Assembly: GCA_037176725.1 (NCBI GenBank)
Contig: JAZBRS010000013.1
Span: 7,691,001-7,755,000 of the forward strand
Origin: Posidonia oceanica
Lineage: Eukaryota > Streptophyta > Magnoliopsida > Alismatales > Posidoniaceae
DNA length: 64,000 nucleotides
Direction of reading: 5' to 3'
The notes beneath the pieces are model-generated. The model was not told where the DNA came from, made no database searches, and saw nothing but the letters and a program-made list of their open reading frames with translations. Both the position numbers and the translations under genes were made by a program. Positions 10,201 through 23,247 of the stretch are shown piece by piece; positions within the stretch are counted from its first letter, which is position 1; the number at the start of each line of letters is the position of its first letter.

Positions 10201-10775
10201 TAAGATATCTTAGTGGTACCTTGGATATTCGTCTGGAGTTTGGATGGAATGATAGAGAGTTAGTTGGCTTTGTTGACTCAAATTTTGTAGGTGATCGTGA
10301 CAAAAGAAGGTCTCTTACGGGATACTTATTCTCCATTGGAGGTTGTGCAGTTAGTTGGAAGTCAACTTTGCAAGCTACAGTGTCATTGTCTACCACAGAA
10401 GCTAAATATATGATTTTGGCAGAAGCAATCAAAGAAGTCATATGGTTGAAAAGTCTATTTACTGAGCTCGGCCAAGAACAAGATGATATTGTTGTGCATT
10501 GTGACAGTCGAAGTGCTATTCATCTATCAAAGGATCAAATGTTTCGTGAGAGAACAAAGCACATTGATGTCAAGTACCACTTCATATGTGAGGTGATTGC
10601 ATGTGGTGAGATTTAAGTAATGAAGATTGGTACAACAGACAATCCGGCCAACATGATGACTAAGTCTCTTCCACCCACCACGTTCGATTTCTGTTTCAAC
10701 CTGGTTGGGTTGTGCAATTCTTGAAGAGACAGGCCTTAGCAGAAGAGAAAGGAGTGTTACATGCATGGGAGAATT

Positions 10776-10793
10776 GAAGTCAAGGTGGAGATT
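10776..10793 (+). other. Polypurine tract of the copia element
   Basis: GAAGTCAAGGTGGAGATT directly precedes the 3' LTR. AAGGTGGAGATT is the usual plant copia second-strand primer. Confidence 0.85.
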
Positions 10794-11296
10794 TGTTGAG
10801 TTCGTACCTTGACTTCTCAGCACAATCTGGCAGACATCCACGAGGATGTTCGCTACATCACTGCATACATCCAGAGATTTTGCGGACCGAGACACTGCTT
10901 CAACACAGGAGATAAACAGACGTCCACTCTGAATGTTCGCTGAAGAACGGCTTCAACACAGGAGAAAAATGGACATCCATTCTGGACATCTGCCTTGCTT
11001 GCGGTTTGAATCTAGGGATTGAGCGGAAGTCCGCTACGGGGAGGTTTATTATAAACGGACCTGTTTTACCTCACATATAAATATATCCTTGTGTTAGGAT
11101 TTTAGAAATGAGTTGATCTTCCAACCTTTGAGAGTTTTTGGTGCCGACAACACTTTCTAGAGTGAGAGTTTTGATCATTCTCCTCCAATAATCTCTGTAA
11201 CTTGTACTGATCTTGATTCATAGTGAAAGGTCTTTCTCTCTCCACATGTGGACGTAGGTTTCGACCAAATCAAGTAAAATTCTAGTGTTTTGTGGT
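10794..11296 (+). repeat. 3' LTR of the copia element, first part
   Basis: Aligns with 5149 onward of the 5' LTR but is diverged. Several CGGACGTCCGC motifs have become CAGACATCCAC-like, consistent with C-to-T decay. It stops matching at 11296, where solo LTR B1 begins. The last five bases, GTGGT, are that insertion's left target duplication. Confidence 0.9.
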
Positions 11297-13720
11297 TGTG
11301 ACCATCTCGTCCCGGTGAACAGGCACATGTGGCCAAAGCTGGCGCGCACCGACTATCACGAGGGGTCACAGAATGAGTGGGTGAATCTGAGGAAGGACAC
11401 TCTGCTCAAAAACACCGGAATAGGAGAATGGCGAAGAAAATAGGGATAAAGAAGAAAAAGGGAGTCGCCACCTAGTCTATTGAAAGCCAGAAAGACGAGG
11501 AAATTCGGAAACGAAAAGTAGGGAAACGTGCGATGCAATTTAAAAGAAAAAAAACCTGCAATCCATCCCAAATAAATGTGACATGAGGTCATTGCGGTCC
11601 AGAGAAAGGGTAAGGACTCTTGTTACGCATGGGGAAGGTATTAGGCACCCCCATACGCCCGAGGAAGTCAGTCTTTCTAGGCCAATCTGCTCTTATGTGG
11701 TAAATGTAGGCAAATTATGCCAAATAATGTATGCTCGAGGAGCAAGATGCAAAAAGCCATGCCATGAGTTTGAAAATCATGTAGAAAACAGATACGAATG
11801 GAATTAAGGTGAAAACATGCATTTAAAACATGAATCTAATGCTCAGCAATGCTACCAGTGTTCTGAAAATGAACTAGGCACTCGCGCCAGTAAGGCGCGT
11901 TGGGATAATTTGCTTGGGATGCCCGCTCGATCATCGCCCCAACAGTTCAAATGAACTCCAGGAAGTAAGCATCATTTCCCTATGCATGCAATCGTAAAAC
12001 AAAACATCGGGAAATCATGCAAGGCGACTGGAATCGAGTAAAGGAAGAAGTACGAATGCAAAATCGATAAGAAAACCAGAAAACAGCTCTGCACAGGGTG
12101 TGTTCTGGTTCTAGACTGCGCGCCTGTGAGTCTCGCCAGATCTTAATGCCAGGTCCACGCGCTCAAAAGTCACGTTAGATCTTTGCGCTTGATCGAGCCG
12201 CTTACAAGGGACGTCCTAGAATTTACAGAATAGACAGTGGGCTTCATTGCATAATTGGGGATCATACATGATTCGAACGTAACGGAAAACAATCGATGAA
12301 GCTAAATGGGATAATGGAGCATCAAAAGAAACAAAGAAACCAAAAAAATTCATGCATGATCGGCCCTCCCCCATCTCCCTTGCACAGTGCGAGAAGAGTT
12401 GGGTTCGTCAGCCATGAAGTGGCCGGAACCCAACGGAAAGCTACTATGGCTTACGTCGGAGATCGAGGAGGGTAGACGGATCCTCAGGATGCAATGCAGA
12501 TGTAAAAACAGCAAGAAATGTTGGCCACCCATCCCCGTTCGACCTCGTCGGACCCATCCGCCATGGAGGAGGCGGTCGACCGTGGATACGGCCGGAGGAG
12601 ATCGACGGGCGTCACCACAAGACTGGGGGGGCACGCACAAATGTAGGGACTCATCCGGTTCGAGCTCATTGGCTATGAGCTGATCTTGAAGCCACGAACG
12701 CATCCCAGGATGCAAGGGATGTCGGCGACAGAGAAGAAGCAGTAATCATGATGCAAAACACAGCAAAACACGGAAATACCAACACAGAAGCACTACATTG
12801 TTCCAGAGATAGACGTGCTCACCTGCTGGAGTATCAACGTGTGCTCTCGGTGCGGCAACTCTCCGGTAAGTCGACGTCGGTTGCGGCTGGATAGACGTCG
12901 GGGCTCCTGGCTGCCGGAAGCGGGGCACAGGACTCACTACCTCACTCAGAGGTGGGTCGTGGAGGAGGTGGAATGGAGGTCTCAGGCTCTGGATGGTGGC
13001 TAGTGGCTGTGGACACTCGGACTGTGGTGGCTCACCGGAGTGGAGGATTCGGACAGGAGCAAGGGCACTGGGGAGCTAGGAAGCAAGAGGGCTCGGGGTT
13101 TTTATGCCACAGGAGTGCCAAAGGTCAGAATGAGGGAATTGGGATGTGTTTTATAGGGTGGTGGGAGGCATAGATGTCGTTGGTTAACGATGTGTTTGAA
13201 TGCATGAGTTGGATTCAAGTGGGGTGAATGAGATGAGAATTAGAATTGAGATGGAGGGTAGGATGATCTGGATGCAAGTAGGTCCATGCTTAGATCCACT
13301 GGGACCAATGGGATGCAAGGATTCAGTGTGCCAAAGGGTGGAATGGCTAAAGAAGCCTTACTAATATTTTATCTGACATAGGACATCGCGCCAGCATTAC
13401 GCGCCTAACCAGCGTGCCGCCTATCTACGTCTCTCGTAGCTGCTGGCTGATGCCGTCATCTGTAAACGTCTGAAGTTGACGCCGTCTAGAGACGCTAAGA
13501 CTATGTCAGAGGTCAGTGGCCGGATCTTGAGCCTTTTTCAGATTGCATGGGCCATCACTTGGCCTGGGCCTTGGTGTGTATTGGGTTTTGGTAGGTTTTA
13601 AGTGTGGGGGTGGATTTTGGGATGGTTTGTTGGGTTTGAAAAGGGGATTTGGTCCGCCACAATCGAGCTTATTCATCCGAGGTGTCCAACGACAAGTACC
13701 TGCAAAACGAGGTGTCTATA
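11297..13720 (-). mobile_element. Solo LTR B1 of a long-LTR Ty3/gypsy element
   Basis: 2.4 kb with ends TGTGACC...GTGTCTATA (plus-strand reading). It is closely similar to the LTR at 38821-41210. The left target duplication is GTGGT (11292-11296); the right one, GTAGT, is at 58541-58545, just outside element A. The three last LTR bases (ACA, 58538-58540) were separated from it when element A inserted at its edge. The strand is given as minus because the twin LTR has its polypurine tract on the right. It contains the lineage-wide conserved block at about 11585-11680. Confidence 0.8.
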
Positions 13721-13722
13721 GT

Positions 13723-16700
13723 TGTAGTAACCCTGAAAATCGACGCGTCCATGTACGATGCCAAAGTTCGCGTGCACCGACCGATAGTAGGCCACTATTA
13801 GTGGGTGGATCCGAGGAGGGATATTCGACTCGAAAACACCAAAAAAAGCAGAGGCGAACACAAAAGGAAAATAAAAGAAAAGATAAGGAGTCGCCACCTA
13901 ATTTATTAAAACGAAAAAACTAGGAAAACCGTATAAGGAACATGCGAAGAAAACCTATGCATTTCAGAAGCATGCAAAATCCAATCCAAATGTGTGACAT
14001 AGAGTTAATGCGGTCCAGAGAAAGGGTAAGGACTCCTATTACGTGCGGGGAAGGTGTTAGGCACCCTCGACACGCCTGAGGAATCGGTCTTTCTAAACTG
14101 ATCTACTATTGTGTGGCAAATGTTGGCGTAAAACACCGGTTTATGTTCGCCCTAAGGAGGTATGCAATATGCAATTATAAACCAAGCAAAGCTTAGCAAA
14201 CCTTGTTTAAAAGTGATTGATTAAAGTTTAAATTGCTGCAAGGAGGCGAAAACAGGTCGGAAAAACACGACTAAGGTGCGAAATCTGAAAACCACTATTA
14301 GACTATGTGCTAGGGTGCCAAAACATGCCCTAGGAGCAAACAAATCCAAGAAACAAGGTTCGAATCAGAAACGGCACCAAGAAACAAACTGCAGCAAACT
14401 TGAAGTGTTGGACGCTGGGATAACCAACGTCCAACGTAAGACGCTGGGAAACCCAGCGTCCTACACAGAGGACAGGGAACCTGCAAAACATGCATGCACA
14501 ACTGATAAAACATGATATTAATATCAAAATAAAAAGCATGGACAAAGCAGAGCAAGCCAGACAGTCAGGGCAAAAGCAATTGAAGCATAAAAACCAAGAG
14601 TGGGCACAAAATCAAGAAACCACAGACTCAGAGCGTTGAACACTGGGAACATCTGCGTCCAAGATAGGACGTAGATTACCACAGCGTCCAACATAGAGAG
14701 ATTGAAAATTTGCAGAGCATGCATGCACAACTGATGAGACATGATATAATACCAAGTAAAAACCATAAACAGAGTAGAGCAAGCCAAGCAATCAAAGCAA
14801 TAATAATTGAAGCGTGAAAACCAAGGGCAAACAAAAAATCTAGAAACCACAAACCCAGAGTGTTGAACGCTGGGAACATCTGCGTCCAACATAGGATGCA
14901 GGTTACCTCAGCGTCCAACACAGAGGGATAGCTGCATGAAAAATTGGAAAGAAAGTGGGCTCATGGATCATTAAAAGAGTTTACCACTTATGAAAAACAG
15001 ACGAGAACTTGACATACACTCAAAGATCAAATCAAAATCCCACAAGAAAAGAAAATCAGAAGCATATAATGATAGCCAAGCTAAGATGTAAAACACTGAA
15101 GCTTCCAGCGTCTTATGTTGGACGCTGGCAAGGACAACGTCCTACACCTCAGAGACAGACAAACAAGAAAGCTAGCATGCAACCTAAATGAAGCCATATG
15201 TAAACCTGCAAACAACTGAAAGAAGACCTAGATACTAGCATGTATGCATGTTGTAGTAACCCTGAAAATCAGTGCGTCCATACACGATGCCAAAGCTCGC
15301 GTGCACCGACCGAAAATAGGCCACTATGAGCGGGTGGATCCGAGGAAGGAAACTCGACTCGAAAACACCGACAAAAGAGGAAAAACAAAGATAAAGCAAA
15401 TTCGGAGTCGCTACCTAGTCTATTAAATCGGGAGACAAGGAAAATCAGGGAAATGCATAAAAACATGCAAAGGGATGCAATGCTATGCAATGATATGACT
15501 CGTGCCTAGGATGAGGGCATAATGGTCATTGTGTGCCAAGAGAAAGGGTAAGGACTCCTGTTACGCACGGGGAAGGTGTTAGGCACCCCCGATACGTCCG
15601 GAATCGGTCTTTCTAGGCTTCTCGCTCGCATATGCAGGAAGATGCATGCTTTAAATGCCTAAATGCTATGAATGCTTAATTACATACTCTAATGTATGCT
15701 CTAGGTGCTAAGATGCATGCAGGGAATTAAACGTGCAATCTATGTGCTCAGCAGCACTGCCAGTGTTCCGAATCGGGCATGCCCTGGTCATAAGAACTCT
15801 AGATAGTAAGCATCATCGCCCTAAATGCAATGCAGGCGAGAAACAAACAACGGATAAAGCCATGCAATGCAAAGCGACATGCGACATGGGTTTGTAAATG
15901 ATGCAGGCTTTGTAAAACATGCTAGAAGACTAATCAAAGCGAAAATGCTGCAAATAGAGGATAAAAAAACTCGGGAAGCAAAGCTGAAAGCGAACGAGTG
16001 AAATAAACAAGATGCAAAGCGACTGCAGGGGTGGCTCTGGCTGTTGTCTAAGCTGTAGCCTGGGTCACCGCCCTGAGCGGTGGCAGTGCATGTCGCCGAT
16101 GAGATCAGCGAGGCACCTGGCACCTGTTAGAGCAGCAACAGATCTCAGTCTCTGGTGTGAGCGGCGCCTGAGCATGTCACCTTCACAAGTGGCGACAGAG
16201 GCATGCACAGTGCTACCCGGACAGCAGACTTCATGGCCAAATCAAGCTAGCTAATGGATGCAAAATGGCAAACTAAATGCATGAACATGTAGATGGCATA
16301 TTCGGGATTACAAGCATGCAAACAAACTGCAAAATGGACACCTAGGTCGCAAGATACGATGGTCCAAAGATTGGCCGGAGGAATAGCCAAGAGTTGCAGG
16401 TGAGTCGCCGGTGTTAGCGGCTCTAGCACTGCAACTCGGGTGTTCCAAACAGCCACATTTGGGACCAAATCAGGAACCCATGGCTATGCAAAATAATGAT
16501 CTAATTAAGAAAACATGGAGAGTAAACATTCACGATCACAGACATGCAAAAAGCAAGTAAAATTGAGCTCTAGGTCGGCCGGAGCTACGGCCCAAAGTCT
16601 GGCCAGCCAGCAGCCAGAGGAGCAAGTTAGTTGTCGCTTATGGCGGTACCTAACCTGGCAGTCCTCCGGTGCCGGAGAAGAAGGCCAACGATGGCTAAAC

Positions 16701-19700
16701 AAGCATGATAAAATACAAATAACTAGCTAATAAGCAAGCATGGCATGATATGAAGCTAATGGAGGGATTACTCACCTACGAGGGTGTACAGTTGTGCTCC
16801 CCGACCTAGCTCGCTGGAGCGCGCCGGCGTGGAGGTCGTGGCGGCGATGGAGGCAGCGGTGGGTGCTCGGGTTGATCGGGCTGCGTTCGTGGCGACGTGG
16901 CAGAGGTGTATGCGGAGTTTGGCGGTGTTTGGTTCCGTGGAGTGGTTTCTGGGGGATGTCGGCCGGCGACGGCAAGGAGGGGCGGCGAGCTCGGTTGCGC
17001 GCCAGTTGCAGGATTGTTCGCGGTGGTTTGAGGCCGTGGGAAGGATGGACGGGATGCAAGGAACATGTGGGGATTGCTGGGAGTTCGTGACGGGCTATGG
17101 TTGCTGTGTGGAGGCCATTGGATGGCATCGCTGGTGATGGGTTTCGGCGAGCAGCGAGGGCACGACGAGGCTTGGCAGTGGCTGTGGGAGGCCAAAGGGA
17201 GTTGTGAAATGATTGGGTGAATGTGGTGGAGCTGGAGAATGGTGCTGGATCGCCTTGCGTCGCTCTGGATCAAGCGGCAAGGGAGAAGGTGGAAAATGGG
17301 TCGCCATGGTTGAATTGGGTTCTTCCTCTCCACCCTATTGGCTTTGGCAACAGCCAACGGTGGCAGAGAAGGGGCTGTGAGAGGCTGTGAGAGGGCTGTG
17401 AGATCGAGGAAGTAAGTGTGGGTGTAGGTTGAGGACGATGAAGTCGTCAATGGCAGGGTTGCAGGTGGCCGGTCAGTGGGTGTGGAGAGAGCGGGAAGAC
17501 CGCCGGCGAGGAGTGGACGTCGTGCTAGGGAGTTAGTGGGCCTTGGCACGTAGCGTGTGGAGGTAGTGGGCGAGTAAGTGTCCGAAGGGACGGGGTGGCA
17601 GGGAAGGACGGTGGTCGACGGCCGGCAGCGGCCGCAAGGGAAAGTTCAAGCGGTGGCCTAAGTTGTAGAAAAGTCGCCTATCTCGCTGGCGACAAACCCA
17701 GTCGCCGCTAAGAGTTGCGATAGGATCTAGTCGCCTCTGCGAGTGGTGACTAAGCGTGCAACTCAGTGGACTTGGCCTAAATAGTGAAATCCAGGCCCAC
17801 TGCCTAGTCCGTAAGCCACCAATGGGTTTTGGGCTTAGGTCAGGTTTGGTTTGGTAGGTTTTGGGTAGTTGGGAATGTTTAGGTGAAGTTTAGGGTTGAA
17901 AGTGAGGTTTTGGGTTAGTTTGGGTGAAAAGGCTGGTTTTGAGAGTTTTGGGTGGAAAGTTTGAATCCGCCGCTTCCGAGCTCGTTCCTCTAAGTTTGAT
18001 CCGCCGCCAGGTGTCAAAATGGGGTGTCTACACATGGATCAAACAAGCATTCAAGCAACATGGCTTTAAGCTGTCATTAAAGTCAAGCAAACATACAGGG
18101 ACGTAAGACGCAAGGGAGGCCAGCGTATAACGTAGAACGCTATCTCACCCAGTGTCCAACATAGAGGTAAGTTGTCTTGAAAATACAGAAGGAAAACCAT
18201 ACCAGAAATATCAATATTTAAAACATGGCATCCAGAAGTATGAAGGAAAGCATACACAACATCAAAACACTTTAGCAAGCTCATCAAGCCAAATCAACAA
18301 GAGAAACAGCAAGGGAAAGGAAGCAGGGGCGTTGGACGCTGTCACAGGACGCGTCCAATGTTGGACGCACTAGGCTGTGCGTCCAACAAGTCGAGATCTT
18401 TCTCGGCCAAGAACAACATCCAAATCGATTGAAAAAGGCGAACTAATTAGATAGGAAGCAAGAGCAGGTAAAGACGAACCTAAACATATGCTTGATGACA
18501 AAAGTGGGTGAGTGGATTGCTCCACCCACCTCCTCCCTCTCGCCGCCGGTTTCCATGTCTTCTCCGGCCATCTGCGAGGCCGATGAGCCACGACAACCAG
18601 CTGTGAAGCTTCGTGAGGGTGGGGGAAGTGTTCCCAGACCTTAAGCAAGCCATGGGGTCCACGAGGGAGGCAGCCACACACTCACAGGCCGGCGGTCTCG
18701 TACGGGTGGCGAACCCATCATCGGACTCCAGCGAGCTAGGTGGTGGGGCTATGTGTGTGGTGGAAAGCTTGAAATGAGTAAACCACTACACTACTACATG
18801 CACACTTAAGCTAAGGGCATTGAAAACAATTACCTGTTGCAGCCTAGTGTGGTGTCCTGCCATTGGCCAGCGAAGGTGGACGGCGGAGGACGGCGAGCTC
18901 CAGAGGGCGGCTTGAGCTTGGGAGAGGGTTCGAGAGGCTTGCTCACAGGTGGGGAAGCACTCTGGGAATCGCTCTAAGCTCTGGGGAGTTCTCAATTTTC
19001 AGCAAATGATGTGGTGTTCGAAAATGGAGGTGATGGGTTCTCTTTTGTTTGCCGGAGTTGCAGAGGTGGCAGGCGAGGTGCTGAGAGTGTTGGAGCCACA
19101 GCTGGGGGTGTAGGAATGTCAGGGATGGCAGGGGAGTAAATGGAGTTAGGTCTGCAAGTGGCAGGAGCGGCGAGGCAGTTGAGAAGGCTGTGAGAAGCAA
19201 GTTACCGGCGAAGGTGGGAGGTGATAAGCTGGAGGGGATGGGCAGTAAGTGGGGCTTGTTTTTAGTGCTTGGAGGGAGTGGGTAGTAAGTGGGGAGTGGA
19301 TGTGAGGTCGTGGGGTGGCAGGGAGCGGCGGAGGGCAGCTTTGGGCGCAGCAGAGGGCGGCCGAAGGGTGTTGGCCTCCCCGACATGTTGGACGCTCGGC
19401 AGTGCAGCGTCTAACGTTAGACGCTAGCACAGACCGCATCCAACATTGGACACTGGGTTAGGCAGCGTCCAACATCCCAGAGGTGTATTAAGGATATTTT
19501 TGGGAATTATGGCTTAGGTTAAGGCTTGTTTAGGACCAGGACAGGGATTGGAACTGGTTTAGGTGGTTTTAGGAGGTCTTGGGTGGGTTTTAAAGGGATC
19601 AAGGTCTAGTTCAAGGTTTAGGTTGGATTTGGGGTAGGTTTTGAAAATGGTTTGTCAGGCCGCGAACTTGAGCAAGCTTCCAACGAAATCTACCAACTTA

Positions 19701-19726
19701 AAGCCTGTCAAAATGGGGTGTCTACA
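13723..19726 (-). repeat. 3' LTR of element A (interrupted)
   Basis: Collinear with 55362-58537: 13723-15251 matches 55362-56889, and 18033-19726 matches 56885-58537. The insertion 15252-18032 is absent from the other LTR. The plus-strand start is TGTAGTAACC and the end GGGGTGTCTACA. It contains a cluster of GACGCTGG/CCAGCGTC inverted repeats. Confidence 0.88.
15252..18032 (-). mobile_element. Solo LTR A-prime inside the 3' LTR of element A
   Basis: Ends TGTAGTAACCC...GGGGTGTCTACA; flanking 5-mers are CATGT (15247-15251) and CATGG (18033-18037), and the uninterrupted copy at about 56885 shows the original target. There is no internal sequence. It belongs to a related but distinct LTR family, containing the conserved block at about 15530-15610. 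Length 2781 bp. Confidence 0.83.
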
Positions 19727-19740
19727 GATGCCCCTCCCTG
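19727..19740 (-). other. Polypurine tract of element A
   Basis: Minus strand CAGGGAGGGGCATC directly precedes the 3' LTR start TGTAGACACCCC. The same tract is seen at 34169-34182 in element C on the plus strand. Confidence 0.8.
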
Positions 19741-20374
19741 AGCAAGGTCAAGTGTAGCGAGACCGTGGCTCAGGGTTGAAGAGACACCCCGCTTGACGCC
19801 TGCGGGAGCAAAATGCTATTGGCATGAGTCACTTATTCGACGGATGCATCGAAAGTCGTGACTCGTTGCCGCAATGCGAAATGCGAATGCAGGTGCAAAT
19901 GCTGATGCAATGCATGCTAATGTAACTACCTAGCATGTGATGTTATGAATAAGGAAATGCGGGGTTGATGCAAAGGAATGCTAAAAGGGCTGCAATGCAA
20001 TGCGATAATTTGGTGGCTAGTCCAAATTTACGCAAAAGGTGGCGCTGGACAAGACTAACGGGCTTGTTGTTCGGGCAGTGAGGGATGCTAGTCCGGAGGG
20101 GGAAAAGAGATAGCTTGTCCTCGCCCGAGGAAGCAAGCGAACGGCCAGGGTTGCACAAAGTAAGAGGGGCAAAATTCAGAAAAGCGCGCAAGAGAAGAGG
20201 GGGGGCACCTCTTCCTGCTGAGCCAGAAAGCGAGCAAGGAAATGGGCATCCTCTCTTGCCGAGGAAGCATGCGGGACTTCGTCTGCCTAGAACGAAGTTG
20301 CGCAAAGGACGATGATGGGTAAGTTTTGGGAGCTACCGACCGGGAGTGATGAGTTTCGGATCATCAACCAGGGG
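19741..20374 (-). other. 3' untranslated region of element A, non-coding
   Basis: No coding frame. Contains inverted repeats such as GCTTG.CCTCGCCCGAGG..CAAGC near 20113-20139. The same kind of sequence lies next to the polypurine tract in B2. Confidence 0.6.
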
Positions 20375-20835
20375 ATGCAAATGCAGATGATAAGATCACG
20401 GACTTATCAGCCAGAGGTGATGGTTTCGGAGCATCAGCCAATGAGTTTTGTAAATGCGAATGCTAAGATAATGGTCTTATCGGCCAGAGGTGATGGTTTC
20501 GGAGCATCAGCTGAAGGGTTTTGCAAATGCAGACGATAAGATCACGGACTTATCGGCCAGCAGTGATGGTTTCGAAGCATCAGTCGAAGGGTTTTGCAAA
20601 TGCAGATGATAAGATCATGAACTTATCGGCCAGAGGTGATGGTTTTGGAGCATCAGCTGAAGGATTTTGCAAATGCAGATGAGAAGATCATGGACTTATC
20701 AGCCAAAAGTGATGGCTTCAGAGCATCATCAGAAGGGTTTTTGCAAATGCAGATGATAAGATCACGGACTTATTGGCCAAAGGTGATGGTTTCGGAGCAT
20801 CAACCGAAGGGTTTTTGCAAATGCAGATGAACCCG
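20375..20835 (-). repeat. Tandem array of about six 73-bp hairpin units (element A 3' UTR)
   Basis: Each unit carries GATAAG..8 nt..CTTATC and GATG..9 nt..CATC inverted repeats, separated by GGCCAG, plus a TTGCAAATGCA linker. Units differ by a few substitutions. Short open frames across it are artefacts of the repeat. Confidence 0.85.
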
Positions 20836-23247
20836 TGACATCCAGGTATATCAACGGGAGAATGATGGGGGAATGATACTGTTGACACCCCACTTTTGAC
20901 CCCTGTTTACTGGTACTCTCTCTCTGGTGGAATGACTTAGAAAACCCCCATACAAAAAACCAGAAAATTAAAAACTTACAAAACTAGAAACCAAAACCCT
21001 AGAAAACCCTAGGCTTTAAACTCTAGAACTCTAGGCCCAATCCACACCCAAAACCCTAGGTTAAAATCCTAGAAGAAACCTAGGTCAAACACCCACCAAA
21101 TCCTAGAAAATCCCTAGGACACAAGCCCACCACAAGCCCACCTTTCTCTCTTTTTTTTTCTTTTTTCTTCTTCTTTCCTCCTTTCTTTTCTCTCTTTTTC
21201 TCATTCTCTCTCTTTTTTTCTTCTTTTCTTTTTTCCACACTCTAGCAGCACCTTCTCCTCCTCACCTCTTCTCTTTCTTCTATTTTATTTTATATTATTT
21301 TATTTTATTCTATTTTTTTTCCTTTTCTTTCTCTCCTTCCTTCCCTTCCTTCCCCTCCTCTTTTTCTCTTCTTTTCCTTTTTCTTTCCACCTTCAGCCCA
21401 AGCCCAACAGCCTCCTTCTCTTTTTATTTCTTTTTTCTCTTTTTTGGGCCCAGCCCATTTCCACTTCTTCTCCTCTTCTCTTTCCTTTTTTTTTCTCTTC
21501 TTCTTCTTCCTTCCTCCTCCTTTCTTTCTTCCTTTCTTTCCTTTTCTTTTACCTTTTCTTCCTCTTCAGCCAGGCCCGGCCCAGCAGCCCTTTTCTTTCT
21601 TTTTCTTTTTTTCTTATTTTTTCCTCGGGCCCAGCCTGTTTCTCCTTCCTCCTTCTCCTCCTGTTTTTTTTCTTTCTTTCTTTTCCTTTTATTTCTCCCG
21701 CCATTTGCCACCTCCTCCTTCCAACTGCTTCCTCCTCCTTCTTATCCATTCTTCTCCTTCTTATCCCACTACTTACTCACCTTCACCTCACCACTAACTC
21801 CCTCTCCCATCCGACTCAAACTTCACCCACAATTCCCGCTCACACACACACACACACACACCCTCTGCACAGCCCCTTCCACCGCCGAATTCCCACTCCC
21901 GCTCGCCTCTGCCTTACCCCCGCACCACTCACAGCAATCCCAACATCCCACCGCATTCCCACACACCCAGAGCATCCAGAATTTGCCTTCGGATCACCCC
22001 AGAACCCAACTTCCTCTCCTTCACAGTAGTAGCTTCCCATTCCCTCTCCAAGCACACAAGCCACCTGAGACTCACACACGACCCACCATCCTCTTCCTGG
22101 ACTCACCACGAACGCAGAGAGCGATCCCAAAACACTTAGAGAGCCACACAGCAGAGGAGAGCCAAAAATCACAGTGAGCCACTCAGAATTTTGAAATCTT
22201 GTCCAGAGGGTGAAAACATGCTTCTGAGCAGCTCTGTACCTTCCTTGCGACACCAGGAACTGTCTCCAATCGCTGCGCGCCACCGTTGTCCTCCGTAGCA
22301 CCGCCGCGACTTCTCGCCGGACTGTCGAACCCACTCGAGGTTGACAACACGCTCCAAAAATCGTGACAGGTAACAGACCCTATATTTAAACTCATTGCAT
22401 GTTTATCTTGCTTTCTAGATAGGTAGAACTAGGTTTAGAGCCTCGTAGCTATAGATCGCCTCCGCCGCTACAGTCATCTTCCTCGATGAGCTCTGATAGC
22501 CGCCGCCGCACGCCGAGTACTCCAGACCCCCTCCGTTCCTCCGGAACCTCGCTCGAGCTACGCCGGAGCACCAGAGACCTGCTCCAGCCCCTCGCGACCG
22601 TCGTCGAGGCTTCCTGCACCCGCTTCGCCTCTATGATTGCCGGACTTCTGCACCGACATCGACAGAGTGCCCTTGGCCAGCTCCGGCCTCCAGACCTTCC
22701 CTCGAGCTTCGCTGGACCTCTAGGAGCTTGACCCGACGCCGCCTAGGCTCCGCAGCTGCCTCCAGCTCCTGCTCTGCCCGCCGCTTCCTCTGCAGCAGCT
22801 GCCGACGTCGACAGTGCGCCTCAGCCTCTGCCGCTCCTCTGGATCTGCTCCCTGAGCATTGCTAGACCACCAGGAACGTGATCCAGCCCCGCCCGAGCTC
22901 CGCCGCTGCCTCCAGCTCCAGCTCCACCTCCGACCTCCTCTACAAAAGTCCACCCTGGTCGGCAGAGCGCTCCGGACACCGCCACGCGCCGCTGAGACTG
23001 TCGGAGCCACCGGACGCACCGCCTTCAGCTTCTTGGGCCCTCAGACCGGCCAGCCGCCCGCCGAACTGTTGCCTGGATCCCTTTCTTCTCTAGCGCAGTG
23101 CTACAGGTGTCGGGCGACACTGTAGCACTGTAGCTTTATTTTTCTGTTTTTTTGATTTCGTTAGTTTAAATCAATGCATTACTTTTCAGTCCTTAGCTTT
23201 ACTTTATTTGCAAGCCAGTCCTCTATCGGTTTGAAAATCATTTAATC

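Larger units (their letters stand above)
8946..10735 (+). pseudogene. copia RNase H pseudogene, split by a Harbinger-like element
   Basis: The connection region (PLGAHFKLS, then the TRPDIAQ..SRYMANPGKEHW segment) runs to 9151 and continues after the 9152-10200 insertion as the usual Leu-Ser-Gly-Thr and ELVGFVDSNFVGD, TGYLFSIGGCAVSWKS, LSTTEAKYM, HCDSRSAIHLSKD, RTKHIDVKYHF. A stop at 10614-10616 precedes the final DNPANMMTKSLP segment. Domain order and spacing are normal for copia once the insertion is set aside. Confidence 0.88.

Noticed and set aside
16772..17549. Open frames on both strands in solo LTR A-prime
   Set aside because: High-GC LTR sequence with overlapping frames and no recognisable domain.
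21424..21797. Lys/Glu-rich and Phe/Pro-rich open frames, also at 34618-35335
   Set aside because: Produced by the long C/T tract near the LTR C start; the same in both LTRs.
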